Origin: Rhodoferax sp. UBA4127
GTDB taxonomy: Bacteria > Pseudomonadota > Gammaproteobacteria > Burkholderiales > Burkholderiaceae_C
DNA: 7,081 nucleotides
Assembly: GCA_002381045.1 (NCBI GenBank)
Contig: DFWT01000064.1
Coordinates: 1-7,081, forward strand
Direction: 5' to 3'
How positions within the stretch are numbered: the stretch's first letter is position 1; every line of letters begins with the position of its first letter. This document shows positions 1 through 5,722 of this stretch, one piece after another. The notes beneath the pieces are model-generated. The model did not search any database, had not been told where the DNA came from, and worked only from the letters and a program-made list of their open reading frames with translations. The translations under genes and the position numbers were made by a program.

Positions 1-419
1 CGCGCGACGCCGACGGCTACCTGTGGTACCAGGGCCGCAGCGACGATGTGTTCAAGGCCGCTGGCTACCGCATTGGCCCGGGGGAGATAGAGAATTGCTT
101 GGTTAAACACCCCGCCGTAGCCAATGCGGCGGTGGTGCCCAAGCCGGATGCCGAGCGCGGCGCAGTGGTCAAGGCCTTTGTGGTGCTTGCACCTGATTTT
201 GTAGCTTCCCGCGAAGCTTATACGGGGGCTAGAGCTCAATTCGATGCTGAACTTGTGGCACAGCTGCAAGCCCATGTCAAAGGCAAACTGGCCCCCTACG
301 AGTACCCCAAAGAGATTGAATTCATCGATGCCTTGCCGATGACCACCACTGGCAAGGTGCAGCGTCGGGTGTTGCGCCTGCAAGAGGCCACGCGGGCAGC
401 AGGTTCAGGCGCTAGCTGA
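1..419 (+). CDS. AMP-forming acyl-CoA synthetase, C-terminal part (5' end outside window)
   Basis: This is the small C-terminal domain of an ANL-superfamily enzyme (AMP-dependent synthetase/ligase), which activates a carboxylic acid with ATP and then forms the CoA thioester. Reading from base 3 gives about 138 residues ending at TGA 417-419. The hinge motif (A8) is clear near the start: GRSDDVFKAAGYRIGPGEIE. The A10 motif with the catalytic lysine is near the end (PMTTTGKVQRR). This motif set fits the acetyl/propionyl/medium-chain acyl-CoA synthetase branch, but the substrate-binding domain is missing, so the substrate cannot be told. Odd point: between the strand ending FVVLAPD and the helix starting AELVAQLQ there is an extra segment of roughly 16 residues, encoded by a hairpin repeat (listed separately). 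The reading frame stays open through it and both motifs are intact, so the enzyme is probably functional. The 3' end overlaps the convergent esterase gene by 8 bases. Confidence 0.93.
   Translation, partial: RDADGYLWYQGRSDDVFKAAGYRIGPGEIENCLVKHPAVANAAVVPKPDAERGAVVKAFVVLAPDFVASREAYTGARAQFDAELVAQLQAHVKGKLAPYEYPKEIEFIDALPMTTTGKVQRRVLRLQEATRAAGSGAS
194..244 (+). repeat. Interspersed hairpin repeat inserted in frame in the acyl-CoA synthetase gene
   Basis: The stretch starts with GATTTTGTAGCT and ends with GGGCTAGAGCTCAATTC. TAGCTTCC (202-209) pairs with GGGGGCTA (224-231) as an 8-bp stem with two G-U pairs, around a 14-base loop. The layout (T-rich flank, TAGCT, a GCG core, GGGCTAGAGC, AATT) matches, from memory, a small repeat found many times in Comamonadaceae genomes both between and inside genes. 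That identification is recollection and was not searched. It is read as about 16 extra residues (around DFVASREAYTGARAQF) in a linker of the host protein. The boundaries are approximate, and I see no second copy in this window. Confidence 0.55.
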
Positions 420-1323
420 CCTGATCAAAGAAAAACCGCAACATCTCACCCGTGGCGTCTGGCCCATGGCGGTCGGTGTAGGAGCCTGTGGGCGACCCGC
501 CCGACCACGCATGGCCGCTGCCATGCACCAGCCAATACTCGGCAAGCACCCTCTGATGCAGGTCGGTGTAGATGTGGCGGGTATAGGGCCGCCCGTTGCC
601 AGAGACGCCTGGTTCCAATTGCACAAGGTGAGGCGTGTCGCCCAGAACGGCCCGCACAAGCTGTTCGCCATTGCTGCGGTGAACCATATCGTCCTGGTCA
701 CCATGGAAAACGATGATCGGCTTGTTAGTGGGTTGGGGAAGCGCTTGGTCAACTGCCGGGCTACCGTGGTTCATAACGCGCATGGCCTCGTCCATGTTGC
801 TTACTGAGCCGGTATGCAAACCGGAATGCACGCCGACAGCCGCAAACAAATCGGGGTAGGCCTGTGCCGTGAGGGTGGCCATCACGCCACCGGCTGACAT
901 CCCGGCGATAAAGACACGCCGTGGGTCAATGCCGTACTGCTGGACAACAGCAAGCGTCAGGCTGGCCAGTAGGGCAGGTTCGCCATTGCCACGTCGCTGG
1001 TGCTCCGGCAGAAACCAATTCCAGCACCCGGTGGGGTTGGCCCGACGTGACTGCTGCGGGAACAGGGCAAAAAATCCGTCATCCCGGGCACGTTGGTTCA
1101 TGCCGGATCCAGTCGCAAAGTCGTCGGCGCTCTGGCTGCAGCCATGCAGCATGATCACCAGGGGCAAGGCTTGGTCAGCAGCGGCGGCCGGCACATAGAG
1201 TTTGTAGCGGCGCGTCTGATCTGCATGCGTGTGTGTGCCAGAGGTGAGTTCGCCAGCGGCGCGGCGCAGTAAGGTAGATTGGAAAGGCATGGGGCGCAGG
1301 AATGCTAACACTGCCAATCGCAT
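412..1323 (-). CDS. PHB depolymerase family esterase (alpha/beta hydrolase)
   Basis: This is an alpha/beta hydrolase of the Esterase_PHB (LpqC-like) family, which includes poly(3-hydroxybutyrate) depolymerases, feruloyl esterases and related enzymes. With the ATG at 1321-1323 it has 303 residues. The oxyanion-hole segment is LHGCSQ (59-64). The lipase box GMSAGG puts the nucleophile at Ser143. FHGDQDD (207-213) supplies the acidic residue, and GSGHAW (268-273) gives the histidine at 271. The conserved CWNWF (100-104) and GVHSGL (164-169) blocks are also present. No clear signal peptide is visible, so it is probably intracellular or non-classical; whether the substrate is a polymer, an oligomer or a small ester is open. 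The start is uncertain: a GTG at 1369-1371 would add 16 residues, and ATG 1321-1323 has a weak AAGG-like ribosome site. The gene ends in TAG at 412-414, inside the end of the convergent synthetase gene. Confidence 0.9.
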   Translation of the reverse strand: MRLAVLAFLRPMPFQSTLLRRAAGELTSGTHTHADQTRRYKLYVPAAAADQALPLVIMLHGCSQSADDFATGSGMNQRARDDGFFALFPQQSRRANPTGCWNWFLPEHQRRGNGEPALLASLTLAVVQQYGIDPRRVFIAGMSAGGVMATLTAQAYPDLFAAVGVHSGLHTGSVSNMDEAMRVMNHGSPAVDQALPQPTNKPIIVFHGDQDDMVHRSNGEQLVRAVLGDTPHLVQLEPGVSGNGRPYTRHIYTDLHQRVLAEYWLVHGSGHAWSGGSPTGSYTDRHGPDATGEMLRFFFDQVS

Positions 1324-1379
1324 AAAGCCTTGTTGAATCACGCGTGCGCCCCCAGCCCGTAAACTTTGCACCAGACCAT

Positions 1380-1399
1380 CAACCGGGTGAAACCCGTTG
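1380..1399. repeat. Small inverted repeat just upstream of the aldo/keto reductase start
   Basis: CAAC (1380-1383) and GGGT (1385-1388) pair with ACCC (1392-1395) and GTTG (1396-1399), with one bulged C and a GAA loop. It ends 4 bases before the ATG at 1404, in the divergent gap between the esterase and the reductase. It occupies the place where a ribosome-binding site would be, and no good Shine-Dalgarno is visible there. It could be a leader hairpin, an operator or chance. Confidence 0.3.
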
Positions 1400-1403
1400 C
1401 CCT

Positions 1404-2468
1404 ATGAAAAACGTTCTGCTTGGCCAAAGTGGCCTGTCTGTTACCCCCATTTGCCTGGGCACTATGACCTTTGGGGAGCAGGTGGACGAGCCCACTGCGT
1501 TTGCGATTTTGGATCGCTCGCTGGAGCGGGGTGTGAACTTCCTTGACACCGCCGAAATGTATTCAGTGCCGCCGCGCGCCGAGACCTTCAACCTCACCGA
1601 AAAAATCATCGGCAACTGGTTGGAAAAGCGCCCCGGTGCGCGCGAACAGCTGGTGATTGCCACCAAGGTCGCAGGGCCGTCACGCGGCATGCCATGGGTG
1701 CGGGGTGGCAGCGTTGATTTGACGGCGAATGACATCATCACCGCGTGTGACGGTAGCCTCAGGCGTTTGAAGACGGACGTGATCGACCTGTACCAGATTC
1801 ACTGGCCGGTGCGGTCGGTGCCAGCATTTGGTGGCATCTACTACAAGCCTGCCTCTGGCAGCGAGGGCACGTCCATTCACACGCAATTGGAAGCCCTGGG
1901 TACGCTGGTCAAGGCGGGCAAGGTGCGGGCGGTGGGCTTGTCCAATGAAACGCCCTATGGCGTGCACGAGTTCGTGCGCTTGGCCGAGCAGCATGGCCTG
2001 CCACGGGTGGCTACCGTGCAAAACCCCTACTGCCTGGTGAACCGGACGCTTGAGAACGCACTGGACGAAACCCTGCATCGCCTGGATGTGGCCTTGCTCG
2101 CCTATTCGCCTCTGGCCTTTGGATTGTTGACGGGCAAGTACGACGCCCAGGGTTTAACGGGGGCCGATGTGCCAGAACATGCCCGCTTAAAAAAATACGA
2201 GTCTTCGCGCAAGCAACGCTGGGGTCGGCCGCTGGCCCTTGCGGCCGCCCGGCGCTACAACCAACTGGCGCATGACCACGGCATGACCCCCACCCAACTG
2301 GCGCTGGCGTTTTGCTACACCCAGTGGCGAGTGGCCAGCACCATCATTGGCGTCACCTCGCTGGTGCAGTTGGATGCGTGTCTGGACGCTTGGGGTACCA
2401 CGCTGTCGCCCGAGGTGTTGGAGCAGATCGACACCATTCGCTGGGAGATGCGCGACCCGGCGCAATAA
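1404..2468 (+). CDS. tas: Aldo/keto reductase, Tas family
   Basis: This is an NADP(H)-dependent aldo/keto reductase of 354 residues with end-to-end similarity to E. coli Tas (about 346 residues). Shared blocks include LGTMTFGEQ (18-26), AEMYSVPPR (50-58), NWLEK, ATKVAGPSRG (86-95), DLYQIHWP (128-135), GLSNET, QNPYCLVNR and LLTGKYD. The AKR catalytic tetrad is complete: Asp48, Tyr53, Lys88 and His133. The fold is a cytosolic (beta/alpha)8 barrel. The physiological substrate of Tas-type enzymes is not firmly known; E. coli Tas was named for suppressing a tyrosine auxotrophy under starvation. ATG 1404 was chosen because similarity to the family begins there (MKNVLLGQSGLSV); upstream in-frame codons give unrelated sequence. 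The gene is divergent from the esterase and is followed after 34 bases by ybaK on the same strand. Confidence 0.93.
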   Translation: MKNVLLGQSGLSVTPICLGTMTFGEQVDEPTAFAILDRSLERGVNFLDTAEMYSVPPRAETFNLTEKIIGNWLEKRPGAREQLVIATKVAGPSRGMPWVRGGSVDLTANDIITACDGSLRRLKTDVIDLYQIHWPVRSVPAFGGIYYKPASGSEGTSIHTQLEALGTLVKAGKVRAVGLSNETPYGVHEFVRLAEQHGLPRVATVQNPYCLVNRTLENALDETLHRLDVALLAYSPLAFGLLTGKYDAQGLTGADVPEHARLKKYESSRKQRWGRPLALAAARRYNQLAHDHGMTPTQLALAFCYTQWRVASTIIGVTSLVQLDACLDAWGTTLSPEVLEQIDTIRWEMRDPAQ

Positions 2469-2502
2469 GTCGACCAAAACAATTGGAATCTGGCCCCCAT
2501 TT

Positions 2503-3003
2503 ATGGCAAAAAAGGAACACGTCTCGGAAACGCCGGCCACGCAGTTGCTCAAGGCCAACAAAGTGGCGTTTACCGAGCACCCCTATGACTACCGGGAGCA
2601 TGGTGGTGCGTTGCACAGCGCGGCGGAACTGGGGTGGGACCCATCCCATGTGGTCAAGACGCTGGTGATGCAGGATCAGGACGCCAAACCACTGCTGGTG
2701 TTGATGCACGGCAACCGCAAGGTGTCAACCAAGAATCTCGCGCGGCAAATCGGGGCCAAGTCGGTGGAGCCCTGCACGCCGGAAGTGGCCAACCGGCACA
2801 GCGGCTACCTGGTGGGTGGCACCTCGCCATTTGGTACCCGCCGGGTCATGCCGGTGTTCGTTGAGTCGACCATTCTTGGGCTAGACAAAATCTTAATCAA
2901 CGGTGGCAGGCGCGGGTACCTGATCGGCATTGAGCCGCAGGTCTGTGTGACACTGCTGCATGCCAAGCCGGTGCAGTGCGCCTTGGCCGAGGTCTTGGGC
3001 TGA
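2503..3003 (+). CDS. ybaK: Cys-tRNA(Pro)/Cys-tRNA(Cys) deacylase YbaK
   Basis: This is a free-standing editing-domain protein that hydrolyses cysteine mischarged onto tRNA(Pro), protecting translation in the cytosol. It has 166 residues, close to the usual length of about 160. Visible family features are TPATQLLKANKVAF at the N-terminus (9-23), HVVKTLV with the expected essential lysine at 52, LVLMHGNRKVSTKNLAR in the centre, the GGTSPFG loop and the RRVMPVF strand, ILINGGRRG and the C-terminal YLIGIEP. The ATG at 2503 was chosen because the family sequence starts there; the open frame extends much further upstream only as a shadow of the aldo/keto reductase gene. No strong Shine-Dalgarno precedes it, so translation may partly depend on the upstream gene, whose stop lies 34 bases away. 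plsY follows after 72 bases on the same strand. Confidence 0.95.
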   Translation: MAKKEHVSETPATQLLKANKVAFTEHPYDYREHGGALHSAAELGWDPSHVVKTLVMQDQDAKPLLVLMHGNRKVSTKNLARQIGAKSVEPCTPEVANRHSGYLVGGTSPFGTRRVMPVFVESTILGLDKILINGGRRGYLIGIEPQVCVTLLHAKPVQCALAEVLG

Positions 3004-3049
3004 GGATCAACCGTAAGGTCCGCTGGCTGGCAAAATAGCGGCCTTGCAG

Positions 3050-3069
3050 GGGCATGCTGCCCAACAGGA
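3050..3069 (+). promoter_or_regulatory. Ribosome-binding site that fixes the TTG start of plsY, with a hairpin just before it
   Basis: AGGAG at 3065-3069 lies 6 bases before the TTG at 3076, an ideal distance, and no ATG nearby gives the right frame. Immediately upstream, GGGCA (3050-3054) pairs perfectly with TGCCC (3058-3062) around TGC. The hairpin leaves the Shine-Dalgarno exposed but is close enough to affect ribosome loading. Confidence 0.6.
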
Positions 3070-3075
3070 GCTGTA

Positions 3076-3849
3076 TTGGAATCTTTGTCTGCGTTTTATC
3101 CGGTGCTGGCCGCGGTGGCCGGTTACCTCTTGGGGTCCTTGTCGTTTGCGGTGATCGTCAGCCGGGTCATGGGCTTGAGCGACCCGCGCACCTTTGGCAG
3201 CAAGAACCCGGGCGCCACCAATGTGTTGCGTTCGGGCTCCAAGCTTGCGGCCATCATCACCTTGCTGCTGGATGCTGCCAAGGGCTGGCTGCCCGTGGCT
3301 CTGGTCAATGGGTACGGCGCGCCCTACGGCTTGGCTGAGGGCACCATGGCCATGGTTGGCCTGGCGGCTTTTCTGGGTCATGTCTACCCGGTGTTTTTCA
3401 AGTTTGCGGGTGGCAAGGGTGTGGCTACCGCGCTTGGCGTATTGATTGGTTTGAGTGGCTGGCTCGGTCTGGCCACGGCTGGGGTCTGGTTGCTGATGGC
3501 TGTGGTGTTTCGCTACTCGTCGCTGGCGTCGCTGACGGCAGCCGTGCTGGCACCGGTCATCTATGTGCTGGGTGACGGCGGACTCTGGATCAAGAGCAAC
3601 AGCATTGCCTTGAGCATGACGGTGATGGCTTTGTTTTTGCTTTACCGTCATTCGGAGAACATCAACCGTTTGATCAAAGGCACCGAATCCAAACTCGGCA
3701 AAAAAGCCGGTCCTCAGGTGCCGCATGCAGCACACCATGGTCACGGCCATCATGGTCATGCCAATGCGCACCCGCACAAGCCGGACGCCAAGCACGACAC
3801 GTCGCATGACGCCAAACACGCGCAACCCCACGGCAAGCACCACCCATGA
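3076..3849 (+). CDS. plsY: Glycerol-3-phosphate acyltransferase PlsY with a His-rich C-terminal tail
   Basis: PlsY is an inner-membrane enzyme that transfers an acyl group from acyl-phosphate to sn-glycerol-3-phosphate, giving lysophosphatidic acid, the first step of bacterial phospholipid synthesis with PlsX. The three conserved loop motifs are present: GSLSFAVIVSR (20-30), GSKNPGATNVLRSG (41-54) and GHVYPVFFKFAGGKGVAT (101-118). Hydrophobic segments lie near residues 7-28, 56-78, 88-108, 120-146 and 151-190, matching a multi-pass PlsY. The normal core ends around KGTESKLGKK (201-210). It is followed by a 47-residue tail (211-257) with 15 histidines plus Ala, Lys, Asp and Gly, including two DAKHxxxH units. 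Typical PlsY is about 200 residues, so the tail is an extension. A TTG start is favoured by the AGGAG 6 bases upstream. The stop overlaps the next gene as ATGA. Confidence 0.95.
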   Translation: MESLSAFYPVLAAVAGYLLGSLSFAVIVSRVMGLSDPRTFGSKNPGATNVLRSGSKLAAIITLLLDAAKGWLPVALVNGYGAPYGLAEGTMAMVGLAAFLGHVYPVFFKFAGGKGVATALGVLIGLSGWLGLATAGVWLLMAVVFRYSSLASLTAAVLAPVIYVLGDGGLWIKSNSIALSMTVMALFLLYRHSENINRLIKGTESKLGKKAGPQVPHAAHHGHGHHGHANAHPHKPDAKHDTSHDAKHAQPHGKHHP

Positions 3850-4547
3850 AACTTTGCATTCTCGAAAACGACTCGATTGACCCTGCGGTCGAACATCTGT
3901 ACATCGGCTACGGTGCCATGTTCGAGCGCCTCCTGCGCGACGCAGGTGCGACTGGCACGTTTGATGTGTTCAATACGATGAAGGGTGAATACCCAGAATC
4001 CTTTGAACCCTACGACGCGGTGCTGTTGACAGGCAGCCGGGCCGACTCGTTCTCGCAGGAACCCTGGGTGTTAACGCTCAAAGGCAAGATAGAAGAATTA
4101 CTCAAGACCAAGAAAAAACTCGTTGGCATCTGTTTTGGCCACCAGTTGATTGCCCTGTGCATGGGCGCCAAAGTGGGCCGTGCGCCTCAAGGCTGGGGTG
4201 CCGGGCGCATGCAATATGAGTGGACCCAACCTGACTTGCCGCAGGCGGATGGGCGCAGCGACATTGCACTGCTGGCCAGCCATCAAGACCAAGTGTTTGA
4301 ACTGCCTAGCGGTGCGCGTTTGCTGGCCACCAGTGCGTTTTGTCCAGTGGCGGCGTTTGATGTGCCGGGCCAGGTGTTTTGTGTACAGCCCCATCCAGAG
4401 TTTGTGGAAGACTACAGCGCCTTTTTGCTCAACAAGCGTCGCACTATTCTGGGTGAAGAAAACTACCAACGGTTTACTCAGAGCCTGAACAAAGGTCATG
4501 ATGGTGCTGCGATGGCGCGCATGATAGTTGACTTTATCAACAATTGA
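3846..4547 (+). CDS. Class I glutamine amidotransferase-like protein
   Basis: This is a 233-residue, single-domain GATase1-type protein resembling the group that includes yeast YLR126C-like and GMP-synthase-like amidotransferases. The nucleophile elbow GICFGHQ gives Cys96. QPHPEF supplies His183 and Glu185, so the catalytic triad is complete. LLTGSRADSF (60-69) is the usual oxyanion-strand region, and ASHQDQV (144-150) is a further conserved family block. Such stand-alone domains release ammonia from glutamine or cleave gamma-glutamyl bonds; the real substrate here cannot be told, since no synthetase domain or partner is fused or adjacent. Its ATG (3846-3848) overlaps the plsY TGA, and no Shine-Dalgarno is visible in the His-codon-rich sequence before it, so translation probably depends on ribosomes finishing plsY. 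The gene is convergent with the split-barrel gene on the other strand. Confidence 0.88.
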   Translation: MKLCILENDSIDPAVEHLYIGYGAMFERLLRDAGATGTFDVFNTMKGEYPESFEPYDAVLLTGSRADSFSQEPWVLTLKGKIEELLKTKKKLVGICFGHQLIALCMGAKVGRAPQGWGAGRMQYEWTQPDLPQADGRSDIALLASHQDQVFELPSGARLLATSAFCPVAAFDVPGQVFCVQPHPEFVEDYSAFLLNKRRTILGEENYQRFTQSLNKGHDGAAMARMIVDFINN

Positions 4548-4554
4548 TGCGCTT

Positions 4555-4569
4555 GGGCGGGGGCCGCCC
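4555..4569. terminator. GC-rich hairpin between convergent genes, possible bidirectional terminator
   Basis: GGGCGG (4555-4560) pairs perfectly with CCGCCC (4564-4569) around a GGG loop, in the 44-base gap between the stops of the amidotransferase and split-barrel genes. Its position suits a terminator for both strands, but there is no T-run on either side, so intrinsic termination is only possible, not shown. Confidence 0.35.
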
Positions 4570-4591
4570 TATCCTCGGTGCTCGGGGCGAC

Positions 4592-5077
4592 TTACAGGGG
4601 TCTGAGCAGCGCCGAAATGTCTTCTGCCTCCACAGGGCGCGCGGTGCCAAATCCAGCGACCTGGCGTGCCGAAACCGGTTCAATCGCCACAAAGCTGAAG
4701 TCACCCAATTCGGTCATGGGCTGGGCTTCGGGGAAGCGGTTCAGGTACACCTCGCGTGCCAGCAGCCATCCCCCGCTTTCTGGCTTCAGGCGCGCCGCCG
4801 TACCCACAATCGACACCCGCGGCAAATCATGCACTGGGGCACCCACCACCTCCGGCTGCATCACCATGAGGGACACCGCCGGGTTACTGAGCAAGTTGCG
4901 GGTGTGCACCGCCAGCAAACTGACGTGAATGATCAGGCAGGCCGACTCTGGCTCGATGGCGAAAGGCACCATGGACACAAACGGCGAGCCGTCAGCGTTC
5001 AGCGTACCCAGGCTGGCCACCCGTTGGGTGTTGAGCATGATTCGCAGCGCGCGGCTCAGACGAGGTTCATGCGTCAT
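4592..5077 (-). CDS. Pyridoxamine 5'-phosphate oxidase-like / HugZ-like FMN-binding split-barrel protein
   Basis: This 161-residue protein belongs to the flavin-binding split-barrel superfamily. The N-terminal helix (RALRIMLNTQRVASLGTL, 9-26), the GSPFVSMVPFA strand pair (30-40), HTRNLLSNPAVSLMV (58-72), PRVSIVGTA (86-94) and the late ARQVAGFGTA (137-146) resemble the N-terminal barrel domain of HugZ/HutZ haem-utilisation proteins. The C-terminal DUF2470 domain seen in many HugZ proteins is absent, so this is the short form, and a haem role is only a possibility; an FMN- or F420-type oxidoreductase role is equally open. ATG 5075-5077 is preferred because AGGGGGA (plus-strand 5083-5089) lies 5 bases upstream; a further in-frame start at 5101 lacks this. 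A hairpin and an A/T run lie in the gap upstream. Confidence 0.87.
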   Translation of the reverse strand: MTHEPRLSRALRIMLNTQRVASLGTLNADGSPFVSMVPFAIEPESACLIIHVSLLAVHTRNLLSNPAVSLMVMQPEVVGAPVHDLPRVSIVGTAARLKPESGGWLLAREVYLNRFPEAQPMTELGDFSFVAIEPVSARQVAGFGTARPVEAEDISALLRPL

Positions 5078-5103
5078 GCAAGTCCCCCTGCCTGAAACCA
5101 CTC

Positions 5104-5123
5104 TGCAGGTCGGGCCACCTGCA
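5104..5123. repeat. Perfect inverted repeat in the gap between the tail tube and split-barrel genes
   Basis: TGCAGGT (5104-5110) and ACCTGCA (5117-5123) are exact inverted copies around a 6-base CGGGCC spacer. Read on the - strand, the element lies in the leader of the split-barrel gene, about 27 bases before its ATG. It has no T-run after it in either direction, so it looks more like an operator or leader hairpin than a terminator. Confidence 0.4.
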
Positions 5124-5136
5124 CCATCGAAAATGC

Positions 5137-5167
5137 AAAAAAATCGGATTCATCAATTGCCAGATCC
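5137..5167 (-). terminator. Weak candidate terminator after the tail tube gene
   Basis: On the - strand, just after the tail tube stop, GGAT (5167-5164) can pair with ATCC (5149-5146), followed by GA and seven T residues (5143-5137). The T-run is good but the stem is only 4 bp, so termination is uncertain. The same A/T-rich patch could instead belong to a promoter for the split-barrel gene. Confidence 0.3.
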
Positions 5168-5173
5168 AGGTGG

Positions 5174-5602
5174 CTAAAGTTTCGATACCACAAGCCCTTC
5201 GTGAACCAATGTCAACGACTCCATGGCTAGGTCGCTGCCCAGCGCGTTGAGCGGGGCATAGTCCAGCCGTGAGGGAAATGCACGAATCAATCGCCAAATC
5301 ATCACCGCCTCGTGCCGACTGTTGAGCAATGAAATCGTCACATCTCGGCGTTCAACATCACCCATTTGTGCGGTGTTGATCCATGCATAAAAGTCATTGT
5401 CACCAGCCACCATGGCACGCTTTAACACCACCGATGAAAAATGCGTTTGCCCAGGGGTCAAGGTGGCAATACTTTCCTTGTAATTGCCGTCTCGGTAGGG
5501 TGTGACATCCACACCCATACCGAGCCCAGTGACTTCCAAAAAGCTGGTACGGTTACCGCCCCATTCCACCTGGAAATTGAAGTTTGAAAGATAGGAATGC
5601 AT
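5174..5602 (-). CDS. Orphan phage T4 gp19-like / contractile-injection-system tail tube protein
   Basis: This 142-residue protein matches the T4_gp19-like tail tube family (TIGR02241-type 'phage tail region' proteins), which form the inner tube of contractile tails and extracellular injection systems such as Afp and PVC. Family features are the N-terminal YLSNFNFQVEWGG (4-16), FLEVTGLGMGVDVTPYRDG (21-39), VVLKRAMVAGDNDFYAWI (58-75), ERRDVTISLLN (84-94), the IWRLIRAFPSRLDY region (102-115) and AMESLTLVHEGL (126-137). The length fits the family. ATG 5600-5602 is fixed by a perfect AGGAGG 6 bases upstream. No sheath, baseplate, spike, ATPase or phage gene is nearby: its neighbours are a glutathione S-transferase and a split-barrel protein on the same strand. 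A hand count over 5281-5580 gives about 51% G+C, against about 60% in samples of nearby genes, which hints at separate origin. Whether it assembles tubes alone is unknown. Confidence 0.87.
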   Translation of the reverse strand: MHSYLSNFNFQVEWGGNRTSFLEVTGLGMGVDVTPYRDGNYKESIATLTPGQTHFSSVVLKRAMVAGDNDFYAWINTAQMGDVERRDVTISLLNSRHEAVMIWRLIRAFPSRLDYAPLNALGSDLAMESLTLVHEGLVVSKL

Positions 5603-5608
5603 GGATGA

Positions 5609-5614
5609 CCTCCT
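5609..5614 (-). promoter_or_regulatory. Perfect Shine-Dalgarno of the tail tube gene
   Basis: AGGAGG on the - strand (CCTCCT on +) lies 6 bases before the ATG. It is the strongest ribosome-binding site in the window, decides the start against further in-frame starts upstream, and suggests strong translation. Confidence 0.8.
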
Positions 5615-5722
5615 GATAAGTTTCTGCTGTGGGGGTGCTTGGGATGATTCGAAAACTGTGCAGCCAAAGTGGCCAACGTTGACCATCACGGCGTGCGCTG
5701 GGTCAGCGTGGCAGTAGTGACT

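Noticed and set aside
406..416. GGCGCTAGCTG at the end of the synthetase as a second piece of the interspersed repeat
   Set aside because: Only about 10 bases resemble the repeat and no hairpin forms with the flanks; it is more simply coding sequence with two stop codons.
3736..3840. His-codon-rich CAT/CAC stretch as a CRISPR-like or tandem DNA repeat
   Set aside because: The units are short, irregular and in frame with plsY; they are explained by the His-rich protein tail.
3007..3843. Long open frame of 278 codons on the - strand opposite plsY
   Set aside because: It mirrors plsY, which has clear family motifs and a good ribosome site. The antisense product has low-complexity Gln/His/Arg composition and no recognisable domain.
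4544..5095. Open frame of 183 codons on the + strand opposite the split-barrel gene
   Set aside because: It is a shadow of the - strand gene, with no family pattern and a composition rich in His, Arg and Gln typical of antisense reading in GC-rich DNA.
5603..5689. Extension of the tail tube protein by 29 residues to an earlier ATG
   Set aside because: The added residues do not resemble the tube family, and the perfect AGGAGG lies directly before ATG 5600-5602.
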